NCBI RefSeq assembly: GCF_016901015.1
Contig: NZ_JAFEUP010000001.1
Location: 992,001-1,056,000 of the forward strand
Length of the DNA: 64,000 nucleotides
Source of the DNA: Zestomonas insulae
GTDB taxonomy: Bacteria > Pseudomonadota > Gammaproteobacteria > Pseudomonadales > Pseudomonadaceae
Direction of reading: 5' to 3'
Program-made: the position numbers and the translations under genes
Part shown: in pieces, positions 27,814 to 38,148 of the stretch
Numbering within the stretch: the first letter of the stretch is position 1
Layout: every line of letters begins with the position of its first letter
Notes under the pieces: model-generated
The model's input: only the letters and a program-made list of their open reading frames with translations
What the model was told of the DNA's origin: nothing
Database searches by the model: none

Positions 27814-29124
27814 ATGCGTATCAGCATTTTTGGTCTCGGCTATGTCGGTGCAGTGTGTGCCGGTTGCCTCTCCGCCCGCGGTCATGACGTGATTGGCGTG
27901 GACGTTTCCACCGCCAAGATCGATCTGATCAACCAGGGCAAATCGCCCATCGTCGAACCCGGCTTGGAAGAGCTGCTGCAGCAGGGCCGGCAGACCGGTC
28001 GCCTGCGTGGCACCACCGACGTCGCCGAGGCGGTGGCCAGCAGCGACCTGTCGTTCATCTGCGTCGGCACGCCGAGCAAGAAGAACGGCGACCTGGAACT
28101 CGACTACATCGAATCGGTATGCCGCGAGATCGGCTTCGTGCTGCGCAACAAGAGCGAGCGCCATACCGTGGTGGTGCGCAGCACCGTGCTGCCGGGCACC
28201 GTGAAGAACGTGGTGATTCCGATCCTCGAAGACTGCTCGGGCAAGACCGCCGGGGTCGACTTCGGCGTCGCGGTGAACCCGGAATTCCTCCGCGAGAGCA
28301 CTGCGATCAAGGACTACGATCATCCGCCGATGACCGTCATCGGCGAGCTCGACAAGGCCGCCGGTGATGCCCTCGAATCGCTGTACAGCGAGCTCGACGC
28401 ACCGATCATCCGCAAGGACGTCGAAGTCGCCGAGATGATCAAGTACACCTGCAACGTATGGCACGCGACCAAGGTCACCTTCGCCAACGAGATCGGCAAC
28501 ATCGCCAAGGCGGTGGGGGTCGACGGCCGCGAAGTGATGGACGTGGTCTGCCAGGACCACAAGCTCAACCTCTCCAAGTACTACATGCGTCCCGGCTTCG
28601 CCTTCGGCGGCTCGTGCCTGCCGAAAGACGTGCGCGCGCTGAACTACCGCGCCACCAGCCTGGACGTCGATACCCCGCTGATCGGTTCGCTGATGCGCAG
28701 CAACGTGGCCCAGGTGCAGCACGCCTTCGACATCATCTCCAGCCACGACAAGCGCAAGGTCGCCCTGCTCGGCCTGAGCTTCAAGGCCGGCACCGACGAC
28801 CTGCGTGAAAGCCCGCTGGTCGAGCTGGCCGAGATGCTGATCGGCAAGGGCTTCGACCTCAGCATCTATGACCGCAACGTCGAGTACGCCCGCGTACACG
28901 GCGCCAACAAGGAATACATCGAGTCGAAGATCCCCCACGTCTCGTCGCTGCTCGACAGCGACTTCGAACGGGTGATCGAACGCGCCGATCTGATCGTCCT
29001 CGGCAATGCCGATGAGCGCTTCCGCGGCCTGGTCGAGCACAAGCTCGAGGGCAAGCAGATCGTCGACCTGGTTGGGTTTATGTCGCATGCCAGCGGTAAT
29101 GGCAGCGAAGGCATCTGCTGGTAG
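27814..29124 (+). CDS. algD: GDP-mannose 6-dehydrogenase AlgD
   Basis: Committed, rate-controlling enzyme of alginate synthesis: a four-electron oxidation of GDP-mannose to GDP-mannuronate with NAD. The 436-residue length equals the P. aeruginosa enzyme. Motifs are MRISIFGLGYVGAVCAGCL (NAD-binding GxGxxG), NPEFLRESTAI, the catalytic Cys segment FAFGGSCLPKDVRAL (Cys about 268) and LGLSFKAGTDDLRESP. AAGGTGA precedes the ATG at 27814; an earlier in-frame start is unlikely. It is first of the twelve alginate genes and preceded by a long regulated leader. Confidence 0.98.
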   Translation: MRISIFGLGYVGAVCAGCLSARGHDVIGVDVSTAKIDLINQGKSPIVEPGLEELLQQGRQTGRLRGTTDVAEAVASSDLSFICVGTPSKKNGDLELDYIESVCREIGFVLRNKSERHTVVVRSTVLPGTVKNVVIPILEDCSGKTAGVDFGVAVNPEFLRESTAIKDYDHPPMTVIGELDKAAGDALESLYSELDAPIIRKDVEVAEMIKYTCNVWHATKVTFANEIGNIAKAVGVDGREVMDVVCQDHKLNLSKYYMRPGFAFGGSCLPKDVRALNYRATSLDVDTPLIGSLMRSNVAQVQHAFDIISSHDKRKVALLGLSFKAGTDDLRESPLVELAEMLIGKGFDLSIYDRNVEYARVHGANKEYIESKIPHVSSLLDSDFERVIERADLIVLGNADERFRGLVEHKLEGKQIVDLVGFMSHASGNGSEGICW

Positions 29125-29136
29125 TCCGCCGATGCC

Positions 29137-29193
29137 GGTCGTCGCCCCGGCGCCACTGAGCGCCGGCGCCCAGTCGTAACGCGACGACCTTTT
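29137..29193 (+). terminator. Nested hairpin with T-run between algD and alg8
   Basis: An outer 9-bp stem (ggtcgtcgc/gcgacgacc, 29137-29145 with 29181-29189) encloses a 7-bp hairpin (ccggcgc/gcgccgg, 29147-29166) and is followed at once by TTTT (29190-29193). It begins 13 bases after the algD stop. It looks like a partial terminator or processing site inside the operon. Confidence 0.55.
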
Positions 29194-29202
29194 CTGCAGT
29201 TG

Positions 29203-29252
29203 TTCCGCCGGTGCCAGTGGTGCACCGCAACACCCGGATCACGCCGGCGGAA
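29203..29252 (+). other. Second inverted repeat in the algD-alg8 gap
   Basis: ttccgccgg (29203-29211) and ccggcggaa (29244-29252) form a perfect 9-bp stem around a 32-nt loop. It follows the T-run of the first structure. The 237-base gap is otherwise free of coding sequence. Confidence 0.45.
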
Positions 29253-29361
29253 TCAGAACTTATTGCCTTATTTTGCGGACCATCTTTGCCCGGCGGCACG
29301 CGCCTTTCGCAGCCACCGCGCCCAAGGTGCGTCCGCACAAAATGATGACGGATGCTGACGA

Positions 29362-30843
29362 ATGGACAGGCTAAAGAAGGGTTTCTTTGAGGCCGCCGGG
29401 TGGTTGTTCTACCTCAGCTTGCTGATGGTGATCGCCCTCGCGCTGCCTCGCACGCTGTTCGATCCGAACTCGAAGGACTTCCTCCTGCTGGTCGGTGCCG
29501 TCGGCCTCTGGCGCTATTCGATGGGCGCCATGCACTTCCTGCGCGGCGTGCTGTTCCTCTATGTGGTCTACCCGCACTACCGCCGCAAGGCGCGCCGCCT
29601 CGGCGCCAGCGCCGACCCGTCGCACGTCTACCTGATGGTGACCAGCTTTCGCATCGACGCGCTGACCACCGCGATGGTCTACCGCTCGGTGATCGAGGAA
29701 GCCATCGGCTGCGGCTTCCCGACCACCGTGGTGTGCTCGATCGTCGAGCGCTCCGACGAACTGCTGGTAAAGAAGCTGTGGGCCAAATACCAGCCGCCTG
29801 AACACGTCAAGCTGGACTTCGTGCGCATCGCCGGCACCGGCAAACGTGACGGCCTGGCCAACGGCTTCCGCGCCATCTCGCGGCACCTGCCGGACGACGA
29901 CGCAGTGGTCGCAGTGATCGACGGCGACAGCGTGCTGGAAGAAGGCGTGGTGCGGAACACCGTGCGCTACTTCAAGCTGTTCCCGCGGGTCGGTGGCCTG
30001 ACCACCAATGAGTTCTGCGAGGTGCGCGGCAGCTACATCATGAGCGAGTGGCACAAGCTGCGCTTCGCCCAGCGCCACCTCAACATGTGCTCGATGGCGC
30101 TGAGCAAGCGCGTGCTGACCATGACCGGGCGCATGTCGATGTTCCGCGCCACGGTGGTCACCAACCCGGAGTTCATCGACGACGTCGAGAGCGACCACCT
30201 CGAGCACTGGCGCCTGGGCAGCTTCCGCTTCCTCACCGGTGACGACAAGTCGAGCTGGTACAGCCTGATGCGCCTCGGCTACGACACCTTCTACGTGCCG
30301 GATGCGGCGATCAACACGGTCGAGCACCCGCCGGAGAAGAGCTTCATCAAGGCCAGCCGCAAGCTGATGTTCCGCTGGTACGGCAACAACCTGCGCCAGA
30401 ACTCGCGCGCCCTGGCGCTCGGCCCGCGGCGCCTCGGCTGGTTCACCAGCGTGGTGCTGATGGACCAACGCATCTCGATGTGGACCTGCCTGCTCGGGCT
30501 CACCGTGGCGTTGATTGCCAGCATCAAATACAGCATCGCCTACCTGCTGATCTACCTGCTGTGGATCGGCACCACCCGCCTTGCTCTGACCCTGTTGCTC
30601 ACCGTGACCGGCCACCACATCGGTCCGGCCTATCCCTTGATCCTTTATTACAACCAGATCGTCGGCGCCATGGTGAAGGTCTATGTGTTCTTCCGCCTAG
30701 ACCAGCAGTCCTGGACGCGCCAGCCGACCAAGCTCACCCGCGACCTCGCCAGCTTCCAGCGCTGGTTCAACACCTGGTCGTCACGCTCCATGACCTTCTC
30801 TGCCGCCAGCGTGTTCATCGCCACGCTGCTGCTGGTGGTCTGA
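29362..30843 (+). CDS. alg8: Alginate polymerase glycosyltransferase Alg8
   Basis: Inner-membrane family-2 glycosyltransferase that polymerises GDP-mannuronate into polymannuronate with Alg44. The 493-residue product has membrane helices near residues 10-30, 38-70 and 360-493. The cytoplasmic catalytic domain carries the DxD motif VIDGDS (Asp187/Asp189), the TGDD catalytic-base motif (about 292-295) and a [10 protein letters not shown] segment at the acceptor site. The positions differ by about one residue from the P. aeruginosa protein. The start at 29362 has only a weak ribosome-binding site. Confidence 0.96.
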   Translation: MDRLKKGFFEAAGWLFYLSLLMVIALALPRTLFDPNSKDFLLLVGAVGLWRYSMGAMHFLRGVLFLYVVYPHYRRKARRLGASADPSHVYLMVTSFRIDALTTAMVYRSVIEEAIGCGFPTTVVCSIVERSDELLVKKLWAKYQPPEHVKLDFVRIAGTGKRDGLANGFRAISRHLPDDDAVVAVIDGDSVLEEGVVRNTVRYFKLFPRVGGLTTNEFCEVRGSYIMSEWHKLRFAQRHLNMCSMALSKRVLTMTGRMSMFRATVVTNPEFIDDVESDHLEHWRLGSFRFLTGDDKSSWYSLMRLGYDTFYVPDAAINTVEHPPEKSFIKASRKLMFRWYGNNLRQNSRALALGPRRLGWFTSVVLMDQRISMWTCLLGLTVALIASIKYSIAYLLIYLLWIGTTRLALTLLLTVTGHHIGPAYPLILYYNQIVGAMVKVYVFFRLDQQSWTRQPTKLTRDLASFQRWFNTWSSRSMTFSAASVFIATLLLVV

Positions 30844-30876
30844 GCCAACCCGAATGGAATTGAGTAGGAAAACACC

Positions 30877-32040
30877 ATGAATACAGCCGTGAACGTCAAC
30901 GTCGTGCATGAATCGGAAACCCAGCGTCAGCACGCTCGCGTGCGCATTCCGGCGAAGATCCGCTTCGCCGGGCGCAACCGCGAGGTGGTCGAGCAGAACC
31001 TCCTGGATATCTCCGCGGGGGGCTTCGGCTACACCTCGAGCAAGATCCCGGTGCAGGTCGGCGACTTCCATCGCGGCAAGCTGATGTTCGTCATCGACAA
31101 CCTCAGCCTCGGCCTCGAAGTGGAGTTCCAGGTGCGGTCGGTGGACACCGACAGCGGCCGCATCGGCTGCCAGTTCCACAACCTCAACGCCCGCGAGATC
31201 GCCACCCTGCGGCAACTGATCACCGCCCACCTGTCCGGTGAGCTGATCAGCGTCGGCGAACTGCTCAGCACCCTGCAGCGCGAGAACTTCACCAAGCCGC
31301 GCAAGGACAAGACTGGCGGCCTCGGTGCCCTCGCCCGCCTGCGTGCAGTGACCATCAGCTTCGGCGTGCTGGCGATTGGCGCGGTGGCGTTCGGCTTCAT
31401 CGTCCACTCGCTGTACAACCTGTACTTCGTCAGTCACGCACAGTCGGCGATGGTCAGCCTCAGCGGTATGCAGGTAACCATGCCGCGCGAAGGCACGGTG
31501 CAGAGCCTGATCGGCGAAGACGGCGAAGTCGCCAAGGGTGCGCCGATCGCCACCTTCAGCGCCTCGATGCTGGAAATGCTCAAGGGTCACTTGGACGACA
31601 GCGACCTGCAACCGGGCAAGATCGAAGAGCTGTTCGGCAAACAGATGAAAGGCACCCTGACCAGCCCTTGCGACTGCACCCTGGTGCGCCAGCTGGTCGC
31701 CGACGGCCAGTACGCCAGCAAGGGCGACGTGATCTTCCAGCTCGCCCCGCGCGGCGGCCAGGCCAACATCGAAGCGCGCTTCCCCTACCAGAAGTTCGCC
31801 GAAGTGAAACCGGGCACCCGTGTCAGCTTCGAAGTCGCCGGCGAAGACCGCACCCGCAGCGGCCACATCGTCAGCAGCACCCTGGACGACAGCGCCCGTC
31901 TGTCCACCGACATCCGCGTGCAGATCGAGCCGGACGAGCCGCTGGACAACGCCTTCACCGGTCGCCCGGTGGAAGTCAGCACCAGCCGTGGCCCGTCGTT
32001 CGACTGGCTGGTCGACAAAGCCATGGCCGCGGGGCTCTGA
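30877..32040 (+). CDS. alg44: Alginate c-di-GMP receptor/co-polymerase Alg44
   Basis: Membrane protein required with Alg8 for polymerisation; c-di-GMP binding to its PilZ domain activates synthesis. In the 387-residue product the PilZ domain is N-terminal, with RQHAR (Arg17 and Arg21) and DISAGG (Asp44, Ser46, Gly48) at the positions known in P. aeruginosa. A single membrane helix lies near 150-180 (TISFGVLAIGAVAFGFIVHSLY), and a periplasmic membrane-fusion-type domain follows to the end. AGGAAAACACC precedes the ATG, 33 bases after alg8. It gives the pathway a direct c-di-GMP switch. Confidence 0.96.
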   Translation: MNTAVNVNVVHESETQRQHARVRIPAKIRFAGRNREVVEQNLLDISAGGFGYTSSKIPVQVGDFHRGKLMFVIDNLSLGLEVEFQVRSVDTDSGRIGCQFHNLNAREIATLRQLITAHLSGELISVGELLSTLQRENFTKPRKDKTGGLGALARLRAVTISFGVLAIGAVAFGFIVHSLYNLYFVSHAQSAMVSLSGMQVTMPREGTVQSLIGEDGEVAKGAPIATFSASMLEMLKGHLDDSDLQPGKIEELFGKQMKGTLTSPCDCTLVRQLVADGQYASKGDVIFQLAPRGGQANIEARFPYQKFAEVKPGTRVSFEVAGEDRTRSGHIVSSTLDDSARLSTDIRVQIEPDEPLDNAFTGRPVEVSTSRGPSFDWLVDKAMAAGL

Positions 32041-32053
32041 GGAGGCAATGGAT

Positions 32054-33508
32054 ATGGCAGGCCTACAACCCCAACTGCTCCTGCTGAGCGCCGCCGTGGC
32101 GCTGGCCCTGGCCGGTTGCGCCGGCCTGCCGGATCAACGGCTGGCCCAGGAAGCGCTGGCCCGCGGTGACACCGCGACCGCCGAACAGAACTACCAGCAA
32201 CTCGCCAACCTCGGCTACACCGAGGCGCAGGTTGGCATGGCCGACATCTACGTGGAGAGCGGCGATCCCGAGGCGCTGCGCAAGGCCGAAGCGACCTACC
32301 GCCAGGCCGCCGAAGAGTCGCCGCGCGCGGCCGCCCGCCTCGGTCGGCTGCTGGCCAGCAAGCCGAACGCCAGCGACGCCGAGCGCCGCGAAGCCGAGGC
32401 GCTGCTCAAGCGCGCCGCCGTCGGCGGGGAACAGAACACCCTGCTGCCGCTGGCGCTGCTCTACCTGCAGTACCCGCAGGCTTTCCCGCAGGTCAACGCG
32501 CAGCAGCAGATCAGCCAGTGGCGCGCCGAAGGCCAGCCGCAGGCGGACCTCGCGCAGATCCTCCTGTACCGCACGCAGGGCACCTACGACCAGCACCTCG
32601 ACGAGATCGCCAAGATCTGCGAACAGGCGCTGGCGACCAACGACGTGTGCTACGTCGAGCTGGCCACCGTGTACCAGAAACGCGGCCAGGCCGATAAGCA
32701 GCAGGCGCTGCTCGAACGCCTGCGCACCGGCTGGAAGGCCGGCAGCATTCCGCCGCAACGCCTCGACTCGGTGGCCAACGTGCTCGCCGACCCGGCAATC
32801 GGCACCCCGGACGGCAAGGCCGCCAAGGGCCTGCTCGAGGAGATTGCACCGAGTTACCCGGCGGCCTGGGTCAGCCTCGCCCGGCTGCTCTACGACTACC
32901 CCGACCTGGGTGACACCGAGGAGATGCTCGGCTACCTGAACAAGGGCCGCGAGGCCGCCCAGCCGCGCGCCGATCTGCTGTTCGGCAAGCTCTATTACGA
33001 AGGCAAGCTGGTCCCGCAGGACCCCTTCAAGGCCGAGCAGCACCTGCTCAAGGCCGCGGCCGCCGGCGAAAGCGGCGCCAACTACTACCTGGGGCAGATC
33101 TACCGCCGCGGCTTCCTCGGCCAGGTCTATCCGGACAAGGCCCTGCAGCGCCTGCTGACCTCCGCGCGCGGCGGCCAACCGAACGCCGACATGGCCCTGG
33201 CGCAGATGTACAGCCAGGGCCGCGGCGTGCAGCCGGACCCGGTCAACGCCTACGTGTTCAGCCAGCTCTCGCTGCTCAGCGGCAAGCCCGAGGCCAACGA
33301 CCTCGCCGCACAGATCGCCCTGCAATTGCCGGCCAACCAGCGCGCCCGTGCGGAAAGCCTGCTGCAGGCCGAGCGCCAGTACCGCGGCACCCAGCCGAAC
33401 GCGGCGCAGACCGCAGCGGTGGCGGCGGTGATCGATGCCGACGACAGCACTGAGGCCGCCGCCCCGGCGCCGACCCAGGCGCCCAGCACCGCTGCTTTGA
33501 AACCCTGA
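32054..33508 (+). CDS. algK: Alginate outer-membrane lipoprotein AlgK
   Basis: TPR/Sel1-repeat lipoprotein that helps place AlgE in the outer membrane and joins the periplasmic alginate complex. The signal peptide ends in the lipobox LAGC (Cys about 21), and the rest is a chain of helical repeats (for example [62 protein letters not shown]). The C-terminus is Ala/Pro/Thr-rich. I prefer the ATG at 32054, eight bases after GGAGG, over the ATG at 32048, only two bases from it. About 484 residues, near the known length. Confidence 0.95.
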   Translation: MAGLQPQLLLLSAAVALALAGCAGLPDQRLAQEALARGDTATAEQNYQQLANLGYTEAQVGMADIYVESGDPEALRKAEATYRQAAEESPRAAARLGRLLASKPNASDAERREAEALLKRAAVGGEQNTLLPLALLYLQYPQAFPQVNAQQQISQWRAEGQPQADLAQILLYRTQGTYDQHLDEIAKICEQALATNDVCYVELATVYQKRGQADKQQALLERLRTGWKAGSIPPQRLDSVANVLADPAIGTPDGKAAKGLLEEIAPSYPAAWVSLARLLYDYPDLGDTEEMLGYLNKGREAAQPRADLLFGKLYYEGKLVPQDPFKAEQHLLKAAAAGESGANYYLGQIYRRGFLGQVYPDKALQRLLTSARGGQPNADMALAQMYSQGRGVQPDPVNAYVFSQLSLLSGKPEANDLAAQIALQLPANQRARAESLLQAERQYRGTQPNAAQTAAVAAVIDADDSTEAAAPAPTQAPSTAALKP

Positions 33509-33519
33509 AGGAAGACCCG

Positions 33520-35001
33520 ATGAGACTGATGGAACTGCCTATGAAACGCCCTGCCCTGCTCGGCTACAAACTGCTCGGCACCACCCTGACCCTGCCGCTG
33601 CTGACCGGGTCGGCCTGGGCCGTGCAACTGCAGGACAACAGCTACGGCCTGGACGTGAAGATCACCGCGCAGTCCGAGGACGACCGTGACCTCGGCACCC
33701 GCAGCGGCGGCGACGTCAACGGCCTGGGCCTCGACCTGCGGCCGTGGGGCTACCTCAAGCGTGGCGACTGGAGCGCCTTCGCCATGGGCCAGGCGGTCAC
33801 CGCCACCGACATCATCGAAACCGACACCCTGCAGTCCGACGACCTCAGCGCCGACTCCAACGACAGCGGCGACGACAGCCGCGAACCGGACAAGAGCTAC
33901 CTGGCCCTGCGCGAATTCTGGGTCGGCTACTCCGGGCTGACCGCCTACCCCGGCGAAGAACTGCGCTTCGGCCGTCAGCGCCTGCGCAGCGAAGACGGTC
34001 TGTGGCGCGACACCAACATCGAAGCGCTGAACTGGAACTTCGACACCACCCTGCTGCGCGCCCACCTCGGCGTCGCCGAGCGCTTCAGCGAATACCGCAC
34101 CGACATCGACGAGTTGGCCCCGGAAGACGAGGATCGCCTGCACCTCTACGGCGACATCGCCACGCAGTGGACCCCCGGTCACTGGGTCGGCCTGAACGCC
34201 CACCACAGCCGTGACGACGGCGACCTCGCCAGCCCCGGCGAAGTGGTCGATCCGCTCGACAAGACCACCACCGGCGACCTCACCTGGCTCGGCCTCAACG
34301 CCAACAGCGACGCCTACAGCCCGCGCAACACCCAGCAGCTCAATTACTGGGCCAGCGCAATCTGGCTGACCGGCGACCGCGACCGGCTGAGCAGCACCAC
34401 AATCGGCAACGAGCGCATCGCCACCGGCAAGCAGAGCGGCGACGTCAACGCCTGGGGCACCGACCTCGGCCTGCGCTGGCGCTTCGACGAGAGCTGGCAG
34501 GCCGGTGCCGCCTATGCACGCGGCAGTGGCGGCGGTGGCGACGACGGCAGCGAAAACTTCCAGCAGACCGGTCTGGAGAGCAACCGCTCGACCTACACCG
34601 GTACCCGCTCGCGCGTGCACCGCTTCGGCGAGGCGTTCCGCGGTGAACTTTCCAACCTGCAGGCGGCCACCCTGTTCGGTTCCTGGCAGCTGCGCGACGA
34701 ATACGACGCCAGCCTGGTCTACCACCGGTTCTGGCGCGTCGACGGCGACCAGCCGATCGGCGACAGCGGCATCACTGCGGCGATGCCAAACAACGACAAG
34801 GACGTCGGCCAGGAAGTCGACCTGATCGTGACCAAGTACTTCAAGCAAGGCCTGCTGCCAGCCGCCCTGGCCGAGGCGATTGACGAACCCTCGGCCCTGG
34901 TGCGCCTGCGCGGCGGGGTATTCAAGCCCGGCGACGCCTATGGCAGTGACGTCGACTCGACGATGCACCGCGCGTTCATCGACGTGATCTGGCGCTTCTG
35001 A
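33520..35001 (+). CDS. algE: Alginate outer-membrane export porin AlgE
   Basis: 18-strand beta-barrel porin that exports alginate. The 493-residue product begins with a signal peptide (cut after ...TGSAWA, about residue 34) and the mature start [25 protein letters not shown], and ends in the outer-membrane aromatic signature DVIWRF. An acidic loop ([15 protein letters not shown]) and a Gly-rich loop ([10 protein letters not shown]) are seen in extracellular or gating positions. The start at 33520 follows AAGGAAG; an ATG seven codons later is possible. The stop overlaps the next in-frame ATG, and algG follows closely. Confidence 0.95.
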   Translation: MRLMELPMKRPALLGYKLLGTTLTLPLLTGSAWAVQLQDNSYGLDVKITAQSEDDRDLGTRSGGDVNGLGLDLRPWGYLKRGDWSAFAMGQAVTATDIIETDTLQSDDLSADSNDSGDDSREPDKSYLALREFWVGYSGLTAYPGEELRFGRQRLRSEDGLWRDTNIEALNWNFDTTLLRAHLGVAERFSEYRTDIDELAPEDEDRLHLYGDIATQWTPGHWVGLNAHHSRDDGDLASPGEVVDPLDKTTTGDLTWLGLNANSDAYSPRNTQQLNYWASAIWLTGDRDRLSSTTIGNERIATGKQSGDVNAWGTDLGLRWRFDESWQAGAAYARGSGGGGDDGSENFQQTGLESNRSTYTGTRSRVHRFGEAFRGELSNLQAATLFGSWQLRDEYDASLVYHRFWRVDGDQPIGDSGITAAMPNNDKDVGQEVDLIVTKYFKQGLLPAALAEAIDEPSALVRLRGGVFKPGDAYGSDVDSTMHRAFIDVIWRF

Positions 35002-35018
35002 TGCGGAGGAACGGCAAC

Positions 35019-36686
35019 ATGAAACGGCACAGCGACATGGCCAACGGCGCGCTGGGACGCGCGCCGCTGGACCCAACCCACGGCACCTGCTCGCCCGGCG
35101 AGCGGGCTGAGGTACGGGGCTCCGCCAGGTTCGCCCACGGCCTGTGCCTGGCCGCCGCGCTGCTTACCGGCAGCGCGGTAGCCCTGGCCAACACCCGGGT
35201 ACCGGCGGCGGACGGCGCCACCAAGGAACTGCGCGAGGCGAAGACCTACACGGTGACCAGCGCCCCGATCCGCCCGCTGTACCTGGCCACCCCCAAGCTG
35301 CCCGACCTGTCCGGCTACACCGCCGCCGCAGTCGCCGCCAAGATCGACCACCGCCAGCCCGGCCAGGTGACGGTACGGCGCATGCTGCAACAGGCGCCAC
35401 TCAAGCAGTTCATCGGCGGCGACAACCGCCTCGCCGAGTGGGTGCGCCGCCAGCGCGGCATGCCGCAGGCGATCTTCATCGAGGGTGGCTACGTCAACCT
35501 CACCGACCTGGCGAAGAAGGTGCCCAAGCAGTACCTCAGCGAAACCAGCCCAGGGGTCTACCTGCTGCGTCTGCCGATCCTGGTGGCGCACGGCGCGACC
35601 CTGCACATCGACGGCCACACCAAGGAGCTGCGCCTGTCGCAGGAGCGCGGCGCGTTCCTGGTCAACGACGGCAAGCTGTTCGTCAACGACAGCAAGCTGA
35701 CCGCCTGGCGCGAGGCTGACAACGGCCCGGCGACCTTCCGCAAGCCCAAGGAATTCCGCCCGTTCCTGCTCTCCTGGGGCGGCACCGAGACCTACATCGT
35801 CAACAGCACGCTGACCAGCTTCGGCTACAGCGAGAGCAAGTCCTACGGTGTGTCGATCTCGCAGTACACGCCGAACATGACCAAGCAGATGGGCCGCAAG
35901 GAACCCACCGGCTGGATCCTCGGCTCGACCTTCGTCGACATGTGGTACGGCTTCTACTGCTACGAGACCGAGAAGTTCGTGGTCAAGGGCAACACCTACC
36001 GCGACAACGTGGTTTACGGCATCGACCCGCACGACCGCTCGCACGGGCTGATCATCGCCGACAACACCGTGCACGGGACCAAGAAGAAGCACGGCATCAT
36101 CATTTCCCGTGAGGTCAATGACAGCTGGATCATCAATAACAAGAGCTACGACAACAAGCTCTCCGGCATCGTCATCGACCGTAACAGCGTGAACAACCTG
36201 ATCGCCTACAACGACGTGCACGGCAACGAGTCGGACGGCATCACCATCTACGAAAGCTCCAACAACCTGCTGTGGGGCAACCGTGTGATCGACAACGCGC
36301 GCCACGGCATCCGCCTGCGCAACAGCGTGAACATCCGCCTGTACGAGAACGTCGCCGCCGGCAACCAGCTGATCGGCGTGTACGGGCACACCAAGGACCT
36401 CTCCGACACCGACCGCGACATCGCCCTCGACCCGTTCGACACCAAGGTGTCGATGATCGTGGTCGGCGGCCAGCTCGCCGGCAACGGCTCCAGCCCGCTG
36501 GCGATCGACTCGCCGCTGTCTGTCGAGCTGTACCGCGTGGACATGCTGATGCCCAGCAAGCAGAGCGGCATCACCTTCAGCGGCATTCTCGGTGAACGCC
36601 AAGAAGAGATTCTCGACCTGCTGGTTCGCCAGCAGAAAGCCGTGCTGATCGACCCGGTGGAACGCCAGACCGAACTCCAGGACTGA
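35019..36686 (+). CDS. algG: Mannuronan C5-epimerase AlgG
   Basis: Periplasmic parallel beta-helix enzyme converting D-mannuronate to L-guluronate in the polymer. The catalytic motif VVYGIDPHDRSHGL with DPHDRS is intact and lies in a series of CASH-type helix repeats (NTYRDNVVYGID, NKSYDNKLSGIV, NDVHGNESDGITIYESSNN, NRVIDNARHGIRLRN). The start at 35019 follows GGAGG by nine bases. The signal peptide is odd: a hydrophilic n-region of about 35 residues (RAPLDPTHGTCSPGERAEVRG) precedes the hydrophobic core HGLCLAAALLTGSAVALA. The DNA there forms a hairpin (35089-35103). Confidence 0.95.
   Translation: MKRHSDMANGALGRAPLDPTHGTCSPGERAEVRGSARFAHGLCLAAALLTGSAVALANTRVPAADGATKELREAKTYTVTSAPIRPLYLATPKLPDLSGYTAAAVAAKIDHRQPGQVTVRRMLQQAPLKQFIGGDNRLAEWVRRQRGMPQAIFIEGGYVNLTDLAKKVPKQYLSETSPGVYLLRLPILVAHGATLHIDGHTKELRLSQERGAFLVNDGKLFVNDSKLTAWREADNGPATFRKPKEFRPFLLSWGGTETYIVNSTLTSFGYSESKSYGVSISQYTPNMTKQMGRKEPTGWILGSTFVDMWYGFYCYETEKFVVKGNTYRDNVVYGIDPHDRSHGLIIADNTVHGTKKKHGIIISREVNDSWIINNKSYDNKLSGIVIDRNSVNNLIAYNDVHGNESDGITIYESSNNLLWGNRVIDNARHGIRLRNSVNIRLYENVAAGNQLIGVYGHTKDLSDTDRDIALDPFDTKVSMIVVGGQLAGNGSSPLAIDSPLSVELYRVDMLMPSKQSGITFSGILGERQEEILDLLVRQQKAVLIDPVERQTELQD
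35089..35103. repeat. REP-like hairpin within the algG signal-peptide codons
   Basis: gctcgc-ccg-gcgagc is a perfect 6-bp stem, followed by GGGCTGAGG-TACGGGG, which resembles the GGGAGAGGGCTAGGGTGAGGG arm of the repeat at 58635-58743. This suggests a decayed repeat captured in the reading frame. Confidence 0.4.
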
Positions 36687-36697
36687 GGAAGATGAAG

Positions 36698-38140
36698 ATG
36701 AAACTGCCCCGCATGACGCTGAGGAACTGGATTGCCCTGTCGCCACTGGCCCTCGCCCTGGCCAGCGCTGGCCAGCTGCGCGCCGAAGGCCTGCCGGCGC
36801 CGACCTACACGGCCGCGCCGTGCTGCAACCTGTGCCCGGCGGCGCACGACGCCAGCCTGTACACCACCAACTACCAGAAGAACTTCATCACCCTGGTGCA
36901 GGCGCAAGGCGACTGGCTGTTCCGCACCAAGGAAGACCTGCGCACCGAGTTCACCACCAGCCCGGCCGGCTACAAGCGCATGGAGCAGCTGCACGACGCC
37001 TTCAAGCGGCGTGGCATCGAGCTGGTGCTGGTCTATCAACCGACCCGCGGGCTGGTCAATCGCGAGAAGCTCAACCCGGCGGAGAAGGCGCAGTTCGACT
37101 ACCAGCGCGCGCTGGCCAACTACCGCACCATGCTCGGCCGCTTCAAAGAAATGGGCTACGAAGTGCCCGACCTGTCGCCGCTGGCCGACGAGAAGAACGA
37201 GCACGCCTTCTACTTCCGCGGTGACCAGCACTGGACACCGTACGGCGCACAGCGCACCGCCAAGCTGGTGGCCGACACCGTGCACCAGATGCCGGCGTTC
37301 AAGGACATCCCGCGTCGCGAGTTCGTCAGCAAGGTGATCGGTCGCATGGGCAAGAAAGGCACCCTGCACAACGTCGCCGGGCAGCTGTGCGGCACCAGCT
37401 ACGCGATCGAGTACATCAACCAGTTCGCCACCGAGCCGAAGGACGCCAGCGGCAGCGACGACCTGTTCGGCGATGGCGGTGATCCGAAGATCGTCCTGGT
37501 CGGCACCAGCCACAGCGGGCCGAACTACAACTTCGCCGGCTTCCTGCAGGAGTCGATCGGCGCCGACGTGCTCAACGTGTCGTTCCCCGGTGGCGGCCTG
37601 GAGGGCTCGATGATCGAGTACCTGGGCAGCGAGGAATTCCGCAAGAACCCGCCGAAGATCCTCATCTGGGAATTTTCGGCGCTCTACAGCCTCGATCAGG
37701 AAACCATCTACCGCCAGCTGTTCGCCCTGCTCGACGACGGCTGCGACGGCAAGTCCACGGTGCTGGCCGGCAAGACCAAGCTGCGCTCCGGCAACAACGA
37801 GGTGCTGATCAACGGCACCAATGGGGTCAAGGACATTGCCAACCGCAACGGCCGTATCGAGGTCGACTTCGCCGACCCGACGGTGAAAACCCTGAAGGCC
37901 ACCCTGTGGTACCTGAACGGCCGCCACGAGTCGCTGAAGATCGAGAAGCCGGCCACCGCCGACACCAATGGCAAGTTCGTCTTCAACCTGCGCGAGGACC
38001 AGGACTGGGCCAACCAGAACCTGCTCTCGCTGGAGCTGGAAGGCCCGGCCGCCGGCGGTCAGCCGCTCGACGTCGAGGCCAAGGTGTGCCAGCGCAAACC
38101 CGTCGGCAGCGGCACGCAAACCGCCCAGGCCGGCCTGTGA
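36698..38140 (+). CDS. algX: Alginate O-acetyltransferase and secretion protein AlgX
   Basis: Periplasmic protein that puts acetyl groups on mannuronate residues and joins the export complex. About 480 residues: a signal peptide (to ...GQLRA), an SGNH-like domain with [13 protein letters not shown] (catalytic Asp and His) and [16 protein letters not shown] (catalytic Ser, near residue 270), then a C-terminal carbohydrate-binding module (about 350-480). Paired Cys (CCNLC) near the mature start are a family feature. I prefer the ATG at 36698 over 36692 because GAGGAAG then has normal spacing. Confidence 0.96.
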   Translation: MKLPRMTLRNWIALSPLALALASAGQLRAEGLPAPTYTAAPCCNLCPAAHDASLYTTNYQKNFITLVQAQGDWLFRTKEDLRTEFTTSPAGYKRMEQLHDAFKRRGIELVLVYQPTRGLVNREKLNPAEKAQFDYQRALANYRTMLGRFKEMGYEVPDLSPLADEKNEHAFYFRGDQHWTPYGAQRTAKLVADTVHQMPAFKDIPRREFVSKVIGRMGKKGTLHNVAGQLCGTSYAIEYINQFATEPKDASGSDDLFGDGGDPKIVLVGTSHSGPNYNFAGFLQESIGADVLNVSFPGGGLEGSMIEYLGSEEFRKNPPKILIWEFSALYSLDQETIYRQLFALLDDGCDGKSTVLAGKTKLRSGNNEVLINGTNGVKDIANRNGRIEVDFADPTVKTLKATLWYLNGRHESLKIEKPATADTNGKFVFNLREDQDWANQNLLSLELEGPAAGGQPLDVEAKVCQRKPVGSGTQTAQAGL

Positions 38141-38148
38141 GGAATCCG

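Noticed and set aside
29256..29285. GAACTT in the algD-alg8 gap as an internal AlgU promoter
   Set aside because: The bases at the right spacing (GACCAT) do not resemble an AlgU -10 element.
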